A stretch of DNA of 41,163 nucleotides. It comes from Lactiplantibacillus modestisalitolerans. GTDB lineage: Bacteria; Bacillota; Bacilli; Lactobacillales; Lactobacillaceae. Both the position numbers and the translations under genes were made by a program. The notes under the pieces were generated by a model that searched no databases, had not been told where the DNA came from, and was given only the letters and a program-made list of their open reading frames with translations. Below are positions 16,883-25,730 of the stretch, in pieces (position 1 is the first letter of the stretch; each line of letters opens with the position of its first letter). The stretch covers positions 1 to 41,163 of the forward strand of contig NZ_BJEA01000022.1 in assembly GCF_005405425.1 (NCBI RefSeq), read 5' to 3'.

Positions 16883-18406
16883 ATGAAGACACGGTTATTC
16901 GCCATTGCGGCGAGCCTGAGCATGGTTGCTGCCAGCTTAGCGGGCTGTGGTAGCTCGAATAGTAGTAGCAAAAAGGCAAGTAGCAGCTCCAAGACCACCA
17001 GTTCCAAAAAGGCGGAGGCCACGACGGGGGCGTCTAAGTCCCAGTATTCGTCGATGAAGGACCTCAAATCAAAGTACGACGTGGTAATTGTTGGGGCTGG
17101 GGGTGCCGGGATGTCGGCCGCCTTAGCTGCCAAGGATAAGGGCCTAAAGCCAGTTATTCTTGAAAAGATGCCGGTTGCTGGTGGGAATACGTTGAAGGCC
17201 TCGTCGGGGATGAACGCTTCTGAAACCAAGGTTCAGACCAAGGCGGGAATTAAGGACTCCAACGATAAGTTTTACGAGGAAACCCTCAAAGGTGGGCACG
17301 GCACTAACGATAAGCAAATGCTCCGGTTTTTCGTGGACCATTCCGCGAGCGCCGTGGATTGGCTGGATAGCATGGGAATTAAGCTGACCAACCTGACGAT
17401 TACCGGTGGGATGAGCGCGAAGCGGACGCACCGCCCAGCGGATGGTTCCGCGGTCGGCGGCTACTTGGTGAACGGCTTATTGAAAAACGTTAAGAAAAAT
17501 AACATACCAATCTACGTTAACGCCGACGTCACTAAGATCAACGAAAATGACGGCAAGGTCGACGGCGTGAAGGTTAAGTTTAATCAGGATAAGACCAAGA
17601 CCATTAGCTCCAAGGCCGTCATCGTGACGACCGGGGGTTACGGCGCAAGTAAGGCTATGATCAAACAGTACCGGCCCGACCTTGCCAAGTACGTGACAAC
17701 TAACCAAGCCGGCAGTACCGGTGACGGGATCAAACTCGTAACCGCTCTTGGTGGGTACACGGTCGACATGGATAAGATTCAGATTCACCCAACCGTCTAT
17801 CAAAAGCCGCCGTACTTAGTTGGTGAAGCGGTTCGGGGTGAAGGCGGAATCCTAGTTAACCGGAATGGTCAACGCTTTACGAACGAAATGGGCACCCGGG
17901 ACGTGGTTTCCGAAGCCATTAATAAACAGGACGGCCAGTACGCTTACGTCGTCTTTGATGGTGGCGTTAAGGAGCGCGTTAAAGCCATTAGCCAGTACCA
18001 GAAGAAGGGCATGGTCATTGCCGGCGATAGTTTAGCTGACCTAGCCAAGAAGATGGACGTTTCTAGCAGCCAGTTAGCCACGACGGTCAAAACGTGGAAT
18101 ACGGACGTTCAGAACAAAAAGGATAGTCAATTCGACCGGACAACCGGGATGGACAATCAGTTGAAGACGCCGAAGTACTATGCCATCAAGATTGCACCGG
18201 GGATTCATTACACCATGGGTGGCGTGAAGATCAACCCGCAAACGCAAGTCTTGAAGAAGTCTGGTCAGGCGATTCCAGGACTGTACGCTGCTGGGGAAGT
18301 GACTGGCGGCCTGCACGGGGACAACCGAATTGGTGGGAACTCCGTTGCTGAAATCGTCATCTTTGGGCGCCAAGCAGGGACCCAAGTTGCCAACTACGTT
18401 AAATAA
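16883..18406 (+). CDS. secreted lipoprotein flavoprotein reductase (fumarate-reductase family)
   Basis: A 507-residue FAD enzyme fixed outside the membrane. Residues 1-20 are a lipoprotein signal ending in the lipobox LAGC. A Ser/Lys linker runs to about residue 55. The FAD fold begins at DVVIVGAGGAGMSAALAA (about 66-83). Later motifs fit fumarate/urocanate-type reductases: RTHRPADGSA, NRNGQRFTNEMGTRD, and the closing AAGEVTGGLHGDNRIGGNS. No FMN-binding domain lies between signal and FAD domain, unlike many extracellular reductases, so electrons must come from a partner or free flavin. The acceptor (fumarate, an unsaturated acid or other) cannot be read from sequence. Confidence 0.88.
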   Translation: MKTRLFAIAASLSMVAASLAGCGSSNSSSKKASSSSKTTSSKKAEATTGASKSQYSSMKDLKSKYDVVIVGAGGAGMSAALAAKDKGLKPVILEKMPVAGGNTLKASSGMNASETKVQTKAGIKDSNDKFYEETLKGGHGTNDKQMLRFFVDHSASAVDWLDSMGIKLTNLTITGGMSAKRTHRPADGSAVGGYLVNGLLKNVKKNNIPIYVNADVTKINENDGKVDGVKVKFNQDKTKTISSKAVIVTTGGYGASKAMIKQYRPDLAKYVTTNQAGSTGDGIKLVTALGGYTVDMDKIQIHPTVYQKPPYLVGEAVRGEGGILVNRNGQRFTNEMGTRDVVSEAINKQDGQYAYVVFDGGVKERVKAISQYQKKGMVIAGDSLADLAKKMDVSSSQLATTVKTWNTDVQNKKDSQFDRTTGMDNQLKTPKYYAIKIAPGIHYTMGGVKINPQTQVLKKSGQAIPGLYAAGEVTGGLHGDNRIGGNSVAEIVIFGRQAGTQVANYVK

Positions 18407-18420
18407 GTTCATTAGCATAA

Positions 18421-18478
18421 AATAAACGAAGACCGCGAGCGGCTAAATCCCGTTCGCGGTCTATTTTTGTCGTTTATT
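18421..18478. terminator. nested bidirectional terminator
   Basis: AGACCGCGAGCGG pairs with CCGTTCGCGGTCT. Outer arms AATAAACGA and TCGTTTATT extend the stem. It lies between the convergent reductase and FolT-like genes and overlaps the latter's last codons. Confidence 0.85.
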
Positions 18479-18992
18479 GGAGTTTGAAGCGGGTCGTCAG
18501 TTGGTTGATGATTGGTACTTTAAAGAGGACGACGAGAATACTGGTGTAACAAATGTAGGTGACGACTTCCTGGATGAAGCGGGTCGTTAGTAACGCGCCC
18601 CACGGTGTGAGGTACATGATGTGGAGCCATAAACTATTTAAAACGAAGTTCCAAATGAAAACGACGATGAAGTTAGCGATTAGAATGCGCCCCAAGCTAG
18701 TCTGGTGATAAAAGGCAATCCCGAAAGTTAAGCCGGTCAAGAAGGCCGTTAGGATGAAACCCGGGAAGAAGGTGAATTTTGGAAACAGGACCATCCCCAA
18801 AAAGTAGGCTAAGCCGGTACTGCCAGCCGTTACTAGTGGTGAAAATAAGCGGGCTGTAATTGCGACGATGATAAAGGCAAAGGCAATTTTCGTCGTTAAA
18901 AACTGAATTGATAGCAGACTTCCCAAAACGATTTGCATCGCCGTTAGGATCCCCAATAAGGTAATTTTCTTAAGCGTTGGTGCAGTGTACAT
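18474..18992 (-). CDS. folT: ECF transporter S component, FolT-like (folate family)
   Basis: A 172-residue membrane protein with about six helices that would bind a vitamin, most likely folate, and work with the shared ECF module encoded elsewhere. The N-terminal LLGILTAMQIVLGSLLSIQF...TKIAFAFI matches the folate-family S signature. It stands alone, with no A or T gene beside it, as expected for a group II S component. The start ATG follows GGGGGATTG. The upstream region shows no tetrahydrofolate riboswitch that I can recognise. A related substrate cannot be excluded. Confidence 0.78.
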   Translation of the reverse strand: MYTAPTLKKITLLGILTAMQIVLGSLLSIQFLTTKIAFAFIIVAITARLFSPLVTAGSTGLAYFLGMVLFPKFTFFPGFILTAFLTGLTFGIAFYHQTSLGRILIANFIVVFIWNFVLNSLWLHIMYLTPWGALLTTRFIQEVVTYICYTSILVVLFKVPIINQLTTRFKLQ

Positions 18993-19094
18993 GTAATCAA
19001 TCCCCCATTCATGATATGTATGTATTTTAATGGAAAAGGTGGGATAATACTAGTCAAGACACGGGAAAAGATGGGCTAGAACTAAATTCCAAAA

Positions 19095-19174
19095 ACGCTA
19101 TGGACAGCATAGCGCTATGGCTGGTAATGGCGGCGCAATAAAAAAACCAGCCTTCGGTAACGGAAAACTGGTTT
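19095..19174. other. hairpins between FolT and LysR genes
   Basis: CGCTATG/CATAGCG (about 19096-19114) and AAACCAG/CTGGTTT (19144-19174) are inverted repeats. The second has a T-run on the - strand (the A-run at 19140-19146) and may be a backup terminator for the LysR gene. Confidence 0.4.
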
Positions 19175-19200
19175 ACTAGCTTTTTGCTTGATCATACGTT

Positions 19201-19276
19201 AACTGACTTTTGGCGCACGTTTCGGCTATTAAATATGAAGCGACGCACAAGGGGCTGTGGCTAATATCACGGCCTT
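19201..19276 (+). repeat. dispersed repeat family B, copy 3
   Basis: The core CTTTTGGCGCACGTTTCGGC is at 19207-19226, followed by the hairpin GGGGCTGTG / CACGGCCTTTT ending against the LysR stop codon. The hairpin is read from the - strand as that gene's terminator. Confidence 0.7.
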
Positions 19277-20170
19277 TTAATGGCGAAGTCGGTTCAACTC
19301 ATTATTCAATTTAGTTAGAAAAAGTTCCGCTAAGCGTGAGTGGGGCCGTTCCCTTTTCCAAATTAATTTAGACGCAACCCGCGGCATCCCAATCAACGGT
19401 CTAAAGACAAGCGAACTGTCCGGCAAGTGATAATCTGGTTTATCAAACGAAAAAGCTAAGCCAACGCGATTGCGAACTAATACGTGCATGCTGTAATACA
19501 TGTCGTAAGAGCCAACAATTGTTAGTTGCTCACGATACGAACCCGCCCACTTTTCAAGGGTTCGCTGGACATCCGCCTGTCGGGCTAGTAGAATGCGATG
19601 TCCCACCAAGTCGGACGGCGTTAAGCCGGCATGAGTCGTTAATTCGTGTTCGCGTGGCATGACTAACCCCCAGGCGTCTGATTGTGGAAATTGTAATTGC
19701 GCATACTCCGGTAACCGCTCATCCGTGGAAATGATACCAAAATCTAAGGTGCCTTGCTCTAATCTTTCCCGAATAACGTCCCCAGTTGTACTAACAAGAT
19801 TAACGTTTACGGTCGGATATGTCGTCACTATCTGATAAAAAATTCTGGCAATTAAATCACTGGTGAAATTTTCGCCGGCACCGATATACAAGTCACCGGC
19901 AACGAGTTGCTTAGTATTGATGGTCCGCGTCGTAGTAGCTGCCAATTGTAACATTTCAACCGCTCGTGAATATAAAAATTGGCCATCAGCGGTTAACTTG
20001 ATTCCGCGGCGACCACGGGTAAATAACGTGGTATCCAACTCTGCTTCTAGGTCTTGGATTTGACGCGACAACGTGGATTGCGAAACGTGCAAAACATTGG
20101 CTGCCCCTGAAATATTACCTTCCTGCGTAATCGTAACAAAATAGTTTAAAACTCGTAATTCCAACGTCAC
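19277..20170 (-). CDS. LysR-family transcriptional regulator
   Basis: A 297-residue regulator. The helix-turn-helix is residues about 3-62 (LRVLNYFVTITQEGNISGAANVLHVSQSTLSRQIQDLEAELDTTLFTRG). A periplasmic-binding-like effector domain follows (about 88-290). The start ATG follows AGGAGGG. It lies downstream of an SDR oxidoreductase gene in the same direction, but a terminator (20225-20252) separates them. Such pairs often mean that the regulator controls the oxidoreductase; no operator is identified. Confidence 0.88.
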   Translation of the reverse strand: MTLELRVLNYFVTITQEGNISGAANVLHVSQSTLSRQIQDLEAELDTTLFTRGRRGIKLTADGQFLYSRAVEMLQLAATTTRTINTKQLVAGDLYIGAGENFTSDLIARIFYQIVTTYPTVNVNLVSTTGDVIRERLEQGTLDFGIISTDERLPEYAQLQFPQSDAWGLVMPREHELTTHAGLTPSDLVGHRILLARQADVQRTLEKWAGSYREQLTIVGSYDMYYSMHVLVRNRVGLAFSFDKPDYHLPDSSLVFRPLIGMPRVASKLIWKRERPHSRLAELFLTKLNNELNRLRH

Positions 20171-20220
20171 ACCCTCCTAAATCTTGAATAGTCACTTTAT
20201 TATACAATACCCATAGCGTC

Positions 20221-20252
20221 AAAAAGCCACGGCACAATTGAGCACCGTGGCT
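20221..20252 (-). terminator. terminator of the SDR gene
   Basis: AGCCACGG and CCGTGGCT pair around 12 bases; on the - strand a T-run follows (the A-run at 20221-20225). Confidence 0.75.
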
Positions 20253-20269
20253 AAAACGTTCTAATAAAT

Positions 20270-21007
20270 TTATAGTGATTGTCGGGTTGGTCGAACAATC
20301 ACTTCACTGACGGACATATTATCTGCCGTACCAATCGCATATTCAACCGCCGAAGCCACCTGATCTGGCTGTAAGCCGTTAATATTTTTGAAGAAATCTT
20401 CAGCAAATTGTTTTTGATCGGCATCGTTGATTGAATTGAATAATTCAGTCCCAGTACTTCCTGGTGAAATAATCGTCGTTTTAATACTATTTTCGGCCTG
20501 CTCTTGGCGTAACCCGTCCATAATCGCACGGACGGCATACTTAGTCCCACTGTAAACAGCACTATCAGGACCCACTACGTGACCGGCCACTGAATCGGTC
20601 GTGATAATGTGACCACTTTGGCGCTTTGCCATTGCGGGTAAAACAGCGGCAATTCCGTTTAGAACTCCCATAATATTAATCTGTAACATATTTTGCCATT
20701 CATCCCGACGTCCTTCAACTAAAGGAGCGGTCGGCATAATCCCGGCGTTGTTATAAAGGACGTCGACTCGGCCGTAAGCTTTCTGGGCCGCATCAATAAC
20801 TGCCTTAACCTGTTCAAAATCAGTAACGTCTGCCTTAAAAGTTTCAATCGCTACGGATGGAAACTCTGCTTTAATGCTATCTAGTCGTTCTAAGCGTCGC
20901 GCAGCTAAAAATAGTTTAGCGTTATCCTTAGCAAGTCGCCGTGCCGTTGCGGCCCCAATTCCTGATGAGGCACCCATAATGACAATAACTTTGTGGCTTA
21001 AATCCAT
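20270..21007 (-). CDS. short-chain dehydrogenase/reductase (classical SDR)
   Basis: A 245-residue NAD(P)-dependent oxidoreductase. It has the cofactor motif GASSGIGAATARRLA (about residues 12-26), NNAGIMPTAP, and the catalytic Ser...Tyr-x3-Lys in TTDSVAGHVVGPDSAVYSGTK. The start is the ATG at 21007 (MDLSHK), after GGAGGATTATAA; the track start five codons earlier lies on the ribosome site. The substrate is unknown; carbonyl or quinone reduction is typical for this branch. It is separated from LysR by a terminator. Confidence 0.88.
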   Translation of the reverse strand: MDLSHKVIVIMGASSGIGAATARRLAKDNAKLFLAARRLERLDSIKAEFPSVAIETFKADVTDFEQVKAVIDAAQKAYGRVDVLYNNAGIMPTAPLVEGRRDEWQNMLQINIMGVLNGIAAVLPAMAKRQSGHIITTDSVAGHVVGPDSAVYSGTKYAVRAIMDGLRQEQAENSIKTTIISPGSTGTELFNSINDADQKQFAEDFFKNINGLQPDQVASAVEYAIGTADNMSVSEVIVRPTRQSL

Positions 21008-21130
21008 TTTATAATCCTCCACTGACTTAATATTACTGTGACTAACTTAACTAACGAATCCAGCATACCGTGTCAATGAGAGTCCGTAAAATAGTTATTG
21101 AGCATATTAAAATATAACTAATAGTAATGT

Positions 21131-21706
21131 CTAATGATTTGGCTTGTCAGATTCTCGTGGCGTATAAACAATCCAAAATAGTCCGTCTAATCCCAAAATA
21201 ACAATACAAAGCACTGGGACAAAATTTATGGCCACTAGGCAGGCCACGATTGCGATCATCTCAAAAATACTACGTTTTGGCTGTACTAATAATTGTAGTT
21301 GTTGACGGCTTTCTGAATTATCACGTATTAAACTGTACACCAATAATCGAAACGCCAGTCCCCACAAAACATATACCAGTAGATAAAAGCCAGCGGTCGT
21401 CCGTGAATTCGGATACGCACCAATCCACCCAGTTGCGACGGGCGATAGTGACATCATAAAAAGCCAGATACAATTAGCCCAAAAAGCGCGTTTTGAAATC
21501 CATTTTGCATGGGTAAACAAATAATGATGGCTATACCACGTTGTTGCAATCAGAAAGAAGCTAATTAGATAAGCAAAAAAATACACACGTTCTGCAAATA
21601 GCGCCTTTAAACTAGGACCTTCCGGTACTTTCATTTCTAAAACCATAATCGTCATAATAATTGCGACAATCGCATCCGTAAACGCCTCAACCCGTCCTTT
21701 ATTCAT
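21131..21706 (-). CDS. TMEM175/DUF1211 family membrane protein
   Basis: A 191-residue membrane protein with about six helices. The first helix carries RVEAFTDAIVAIIMTIMVLEM, matching the RxxxFSDxVxAIxxT signature of bacterial TMEM175 potassium channels, with Thr in place of the usual Ser. I start at ATG 21706, after AAGGAGTGTGTTGTG; upstream in-frame ATGs lack a ribosome site. It probably conducts K+ across the cell membrane as a tetramer. It is divergent from the flavodoxin gene. Confidence 0.8.
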   Translation of the reverse strand: MNKGRVEAFTDAIVAIIMTIMVLEMKVPEGPSLKALFAERVYFFAYLISFFLIATTWYSHHYLFTHAKWISKRAFWANCIWLFMMSLSPVATGWIGAYPNSRTTAGFYLLVYVLWGLAFRLLVYSLIRDNSESRQQLQLLVQPKRSIFEMIAIVACLVAINFVPVLCIVILGLDGLFWIVYTPRESDKPNH

Positions 21707-21869
21707 CACAACACACTCCTTGATAATTATTATATAACTTAAAGTCATTGCTTCGCATTCATAATAACTATTTTACAACTAACCATGGTGGTATTATGCT
21801 AATGCCATTAACAAATTAATTAACTCGTTCAATTAGCAGTATCCTGCAATTATGAAAGGAAGTCCAATA

Positions 21870-22352
21870 ATGGCACGAATATTAATCATTGATTATTCAA
21901 AAACTGGTACTGGCGAAGCGGTTGCTAAACAACTGGCTAGTGAGATTCATGCCGACTACTACCAAATCAAGCCTAAGCGTAACTATGCCGCCAGTATGTG
22001 GGCGGCTTGGGACCAAGCACAAGCAGAAATGGCAGCCCATCAAATGCCGGCGTTAGTTACTGATTTTCCCGACTTTACCAATTACGATCAGTTTATCCTT
22101 GGTGGTCCGGTTTGGGGTAAGGCGATTGCCAACCCCCTACGTGCTTTTCTTGAACAAGTCGATTTTCAAGGCAAACCAGTTGCCGCTTTTTGGACCTACT
22201 ATGATCACGACGAACACTATACTGAATCTCTGAAGTCCGCATTGCAAAATGGCAACTACCAATTTGGGCTCCCACTAACCATGACCACGCTGAATCAACC
22301 GGCAAAATTAACCGTTGTGCTAAATAACTGGTTAGACAAATTTGAACACTAG
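21870..22352 (+). CDS. flavodoxin
   Basis: A 160-residue FMN electron carrier. DYSKTGTGEAVAKQLA (about residues 7-22) is a phosphate-binding loop of the flavodoxin type. FILGGPVWGKAIANPLRAFLE is the flavodoxin-4 style loop around FMN. The start is the ATG at 21870, preceded by AAAGGAAG; the ATG at 21852 lies over that site. The electron partner is unknown. A hairpin follows 21 bases after the stop. Confidence 0.88.
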   Translation: MARILIIDYSKTGTGEAVAKQLASEIHADYYQIKPKRNYAASMWAAWDQAQAEMAAHQMPALVTDFPDFTNYDQFILGGPVWGKAIANPLRAFLEQVDFQGKPVAAFWTYYDHDEHYTESLKSALQNGNYQFGLPLTMTTLNQPAKLTVVLNNWLDKFEH

Positions 22353-22373
22353 TCTAACCTTGCCCATGATAAA

Positions 22374-22402
22374 AAACCACCCCAGTGAGCGGACTGGGGT
22401 GG
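22374..22402 (-). terminator. terminator with its T-run on the - strand
   Basis: ACCACCCCAGT and ACTGGGGTGGT form a perfect 11-bp stem. The T-run is on the - strand (the A-run at 22369-22374), so it mainly stops leftward transcripts from the 22400-23749 region. Confidence 0.75.
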
Positions 22403-22721
22403 TAACGACGAAACGGGCATGACGTTTTGTCGCTGTACTAATGAAGATAGGTGGTACGCATTGATGCAATACCTAGGGGGTGTTGCATGTTCAAATATAC
22501 CGAAAGGTTGTGAGGTTTGCGTTAAAACTGTGTATTGATCTTGTAAAGGTTGTGCTGACTTTGTGTAAGGGGGCATAGAAGCCGCCAAAACATCACGCGT
22601 CACTCCAAATAGCCGAAACGTGGTCCAACAGGCAGCTCCCTGCGCTTAACAATGCTAGTGAAACCATCCCAAACCCAGGGATAATTCCCCTAGCACCCGG
22701 GGCACTCAAGTGAGTCGAAAC
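22403..22721. other. gene-free stretch with partial repeat B
   Basis: No credible gene is seen. A degenerate piece of family B (GCCGAAACGTGGTCCAACAG, 22612-22631) and a second CGAAACGTGG (22716-22725) are present. Because terminators on the - strand lie only at 22374-22402 and 22722-22831, leftward read-through RNA could span it. Confidence 0.4.
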
Positions 22722-22831
22722 GTGGTTGCCCGGCCAGGTGCTTGCGCCTAGCCATAAAACCCGACAATGGCAAAGCCCGCCATCATCGGGTTTTTCGGCT
22801 ATGCTCGGCACCTAAACGGCCGGGCAACCAC
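22722..22831. terminator. very long nested hairpin after the quinone reductase gene
   Basis: GTGGTTGCCCGGCC (22722-22735) pairs perfectly with GGCCGGGCAACCAC (22818-22831). Inside are GGTGC/GCACC, TAGCC/GGCTA, AAAACCCGA/TCGGGTTTT and ATGGC/GCCAT. That makes roughly 40 paired bases in 110, far longer than a usual terminator. It begins four bases from the stop codon of the - strand gene. Confidence 0.75.
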
Positions 22832-22834
22832 TCT

Positions 22835-23749
22835 TTACTTCTTCACCACCAACTGCCCGCGGTGCGGCCGCTCCAACGCCTCGTGCGCCTGGACGATTCC
22901 CTGCAACGTCAACGGGAACGTCGCCGCCACCGTCGTCACCAACTGATCCGTACTCAACAACTTAAATAATAATTGTAACGTCGCCTGATCCGAAATCACG
23001 TTAGTTGGCTGAATTGATTGAAAATTAATTGATTTACTAGTTGCCGGCAAGCGGTGCGCAAACGAAACGATTGTCGCATCAAACTTGGCCATCGCTAGGT
23101 CTGCCTTACCCGCATTGGTCGCGGCGTCCACGTCGATCACCACGTCACCCTGGTCTGCCAAAACGTGGGTGGGATTTTGGCGGTCGCTAGAAACAAACTG
23201 GTCAACGCCCAAAGCGGTTAGCGTGTCCGCACTTGCGGCGACCCCAACGGCAATTACGTGCGCCCCCATGCGTTTCGCTAATTGAACCGTGAGTAAACCA
23301 ACGCTCGTATCGGCGCCCTTAACGATCACGGTTTGCTCCGGACGGATGTCCGCGTAGTAGCGCACCGTTTTGTGGGCAATGATCCCGGGCGTAATTAAGC
23401 TTACCGCGTCGGCCGGCGTCACGTTGTCTGGAACGGTCACCGCTAAGTCGGCGTCCAAACAAACTTGATCAGCATAAACGTGTTCCGTGCGGGCCGCGAC
23501 GACCGTTCCAAGCGACCAATCTTGGACGGCGGGGCCCATTGCAATGATGCGACCAACGACGTCCCTTCCCGGAATGACTGGAAAGGTGACGTTAGGATCG
23601 TCCCCATTACGTTCTAATTGTTCCTGCTGATTTAAATTAACCGCCAGCGTTTCTAACACTAATTGATTGCCAGTTGGTTGAATGACTGGCTGCGTGAGTG
23701 CTTCAAAAACGGCTGGACCCCCAAATTTTCGATAACCATATGCAAGCAT
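22835..23749 (-). CDS. zinc-free quinone/NADPH oxidoreductase (MDR family)
   Basis: A 304-residue medium-chain oxidoreductase. The GroES-like N-terminal part begins with AYGYRKFGGPAVFE and holds FPVIPGRDVVGRI (about 60-72). The cofactor fold includes TVIVKGADTSVGLLTVQLAKRMGAHVIAVG (about 146-175). The cysteines and His that bind zinc in alcohol dehydrogenases are missing, as in quinone oxidoreductases. I start at the ATG 23749, after AAGGAGGG; the eight codons before it lie over the ribosome site. The substrate is not known. Confidence 0.88.
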   Translation of the reverse strand: MLAYGYRKFGGPAVFEALTQPVIQPTGNQLVLETLAVNLNQQEQLERNGDDPNVTFPVIPGRDVVGRIIAMGPAVQDWSLGTVVAARTEHVYADQVCLDADLAVTVPDNVTPADAVSLITPGIIAHKTVRYYADIRPEQTVIVKGADTSVGLLTVQLAKRMGAHVIAVGVAASADTLTALGVDQFVSSDRQNPTHVLADQGDVVIDVDAATNAGKADLAMAKFDATIVSFAHRLPATSKSINFQSIQPTNVISDQATLQLLFKLLSTDQLVTTVAATFPLTLQGIVQAHEALERPHRGQLVVKK

Positions 23750-23859
23750 CGTTTTTCCCTCCTTGATAGTCAAGCGTGCTTTTGCCTAATTGTAGCGGGT
23801 GGGGGTCAAAAATCACAAGCAAGCACGTTTAGAAGTCGGGTTTTGTTCGGTCAATTTTT

Positions 23860-25272
23860 TTAGTCTTCGATCGGTTGGGCACTGACGGCGGGCATCCGCT
23901 TAAGGCCAATTCCCGTGAAGCCACTAAGAATGGAGAAGATTGGTGACAGCAAGCTAAAGAAACAGAATGGTAGGTAACTGAGCGTCGGTACGCCGAGGGT
24001 GCTGGCCGCGAAAGCCGCCGCCACGCCCCACGGAACGAGGTAGTTGATGACGGTCCCCCCATCTTCAAGCACCCGACTAAGCGCCAGGTTCGCTAAGCCC
24101 CGTTCGTTAAAAGTGGCTTTAAACGCTTTCCCGGGTAAGATCACGGATAGGTATTGTTCGCCGACGAAAATGTTGACGCCGATGCCAGCTAAGATGGTTG
24201 CGGTAACCGTCGCACCGGTTCCCTTTAAACGCTTAGCAAGCGGCACCATTGCGGTTTGGATCAAGTTAAACCGCATTAACAAGCCCCCGAGTGCGAGTGT
24301 CAGTAAGATTAGGGATACCGTCCCCATCATGGCACTGATGCCACCCCGCGATAGGAGGGCGTCAACACTCGCGTTACCGGTTTTGGCGACGAAGCCACTT
24401 TCAATCATCGTCGCAATTTTAGCGACGGCGATGTGGGGTTGTTCGACGTAGAGCATCCCGATTGCCCAGCCAATGTTAATTAGGAGGGTTGCGATTGCGG
24501 GAATTTTTAACAGTGCGCAGGTCAGCATGATCAGCAGTGGCACCGCGGCCCACCACGTAATTGTAAAGTTCTGATTAAGGGTCGTGAGGGTTGCTTGGAC
24601 CTTGCCTAAGTGGTTGGTCGTAGCGGCCCCGTTACCGAGAATCGTGTATAGGACGAGGGAGACTAAGAATGCTGGAATCGTTGTCCACATTAAGTTGCGG
24701 ATGTGGCTGAACAGGTCGCTTTCGGCAATTGCGGCGGCCAAGTTGGTTGAATCGGAAAGCGGCGACGTTTTATCCCCAAAAATTGCGCCGGAAATAATTG
24801 CCCCGGCAATGAGTGCGGGGTTAATGCCCATCGTGGTCCCGATTCCGAAGAGGGCAATCCCAATCGTTGAAATAATCGTAAAGGCGCTCCCAATGGAGGT
24901 CCCGATGATGGCGCAAACGAGGAAGACGGACGGGACGAACCACTGCGCGGAAACGAGGTGGAAGCCGAAGACCATCATTGAGGGGATGATCCCGGCCGCA
25001 ATCCAGACGCTGATCAACGCCCCAATTAGTAAAAAGATAAAAATTGGGATGATCCCGGTCTTGATGCCGTCGATAATGCCGCCGTGAATGTCGTCCCACT
25101 GGGCACCGCGAACGCGTGCCCAGGCAATGACCAACGCAATCACGAGAATGACGGGCGTTTGTGGTGAGAGCCCAAATTTAATGACCCCGAGGCCCATGAT
25201 AGCTAACATAATTAATAAAACGATTAATGCTTCGAATAGGTGGACTGGTCGCCACTTCGTACTTTTTTCCAT
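23860..25272 (-). CDS. NhaC-family transporter, probably for tyrosine
   Basis: A 470-residue membrane protein with about eleven helices. The NhaC signature includes GAIISGAIFGDKTSPLSDSTNLAAAI (about residues 150-175) and EDGGTVINYLVPWGVAAAF near the C-terminus. The family is named for Na+/H+ antiport. Members behind a Tyr T-box have been proposed as tyrosine transporters, and this one has a T-box with a TAC specifier. The start is the ATG at 25272, after AAGGAG, 28 bases beyond the T-box terminator. Family is certain; the tyrosine role is inferred from regulation. Confidence 0.88.
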   Translation of the reverse strand: MEKSTKWRPVHLFEALIVLLIMLAIMGLGVIKFGLSPQTPVILVIALVIAWARVRGAQWDDIHGGIIDGIKTGIIPIFIFLLIGALISVWIAAGIIPSMMVFGFHLVSAQWFVPSVFLVCAIIGTSIGSAFTIISTIGIALFGIGTTMGINPALIAGAIISGAIFGDKTSPLSDSTNLAAAIAESDLFSHIRNLMWTTIPAFLVSLVLYTILGNGAATTNHLGKVQATLTTLNQNFTITWWAAVPLLIMLTCALLKIPAIATLLINIGWAIGMLYVEQPHIAVAKIATMIESGFVAKTGNASVDALLSRGGISAMMGTVSLILLTLALGGLLMRFNLIQTAMVPLAKRLKGTGATVTATILAGIGVNIFVGEQYLSVILPGKAFKATFNERGLANLALSRVLEDGGTVINYLVPWGVAAAFAASTLGVPTLSYLPFCFFSLLSPIFSILSGFTGIGLKRMPAVSAQPIED

Positions 25273-25300
25273 AGTTGTGTCACTCCTTAAATTAAAGTGC

Positions 25301-25531
25301 AAAAAAAATCGTCCCCGTTGCAGACAACTGCAACAGGGACGATTGATCGGACCGTGGTACCACCCAGCTTGAGCCCCAATTGGACTCCACTCACTAGCAG
25401 TTAACGGCTCTAGTTATTATCCGCCGGGCGTACCCGGACATCGCTTACCGTATTTCATCAATCTTAGCCTGATCGGTTCGCAGCAACCACCGACTTTCTG
25501 ACCCCCAGCTAAGTTGTTACTTGAGAGTAAG
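25301..25531 (-). promoter_or_regulatory. T-box leader, Tyr specifier
   Basis: The - strand carries a canonical T-box, GGGTGGTACCACGG (25352-25365), then a terminator (ATCGTCCC... / GGGGACGAT plus T8, 25301-25344). Stem I is closed by CTTACT/GGTAAG, with an AGTA bulge and the GGTTGCTGCGAACC apex. The specifier strand reads GAAA-TAC-GG, with TAC at 25450-25452. Uncharged tRNA-Tyr would allow read-through into the NhaC-type gene. Confidence 0.92.
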
Positions 25532-25559
25532 TTTAACGTTCGTTATGAATTTAAAGGTG

Positions 25560-25588
25560 ATGATAGCATGTTCCCACGCTTCCGTCAA
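25560..25588 (-). promoter_or_regulatory. promoter of the Tyr T-box operon
   Basis: TTGACG (25583-25588), a 17-base spacer and TATCAT (25560-25565) on the - strand. The rest of 25589-25730 shows no clear promoter or cre site for the divergent glucosidase. Confidence 0.7.
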
Positions 25589-25730
25589 CTCCGGGTTGTT
25601 TTTTGGAGCGGTACCGGGTGCGGGAAATGGGCGGCTAATGCTAAAATAGAAGTGGTTCGTGCCGCTTAACTACTGATTAAGTTGGCACTAATTTACAGAA
25701 TCAGGAGCTTATCAAAAGGAGGATGTTGGC

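Noticed and set aside
18993-19095. Tetrahydrofolate riboswitch before folT
   Set aside because: No matching conserved loops or junction were seen on the - strand.
22349-22811. Short - strand frames in the gene-free stretch
   Set aside because: They have no start signals, and one spans the long hairpin.
24044-25087. Long + strand frames opposite the NhaC-type gene
   Set aside because: They are mirror frames of a hydrophobic protein and have no ribosome sites.
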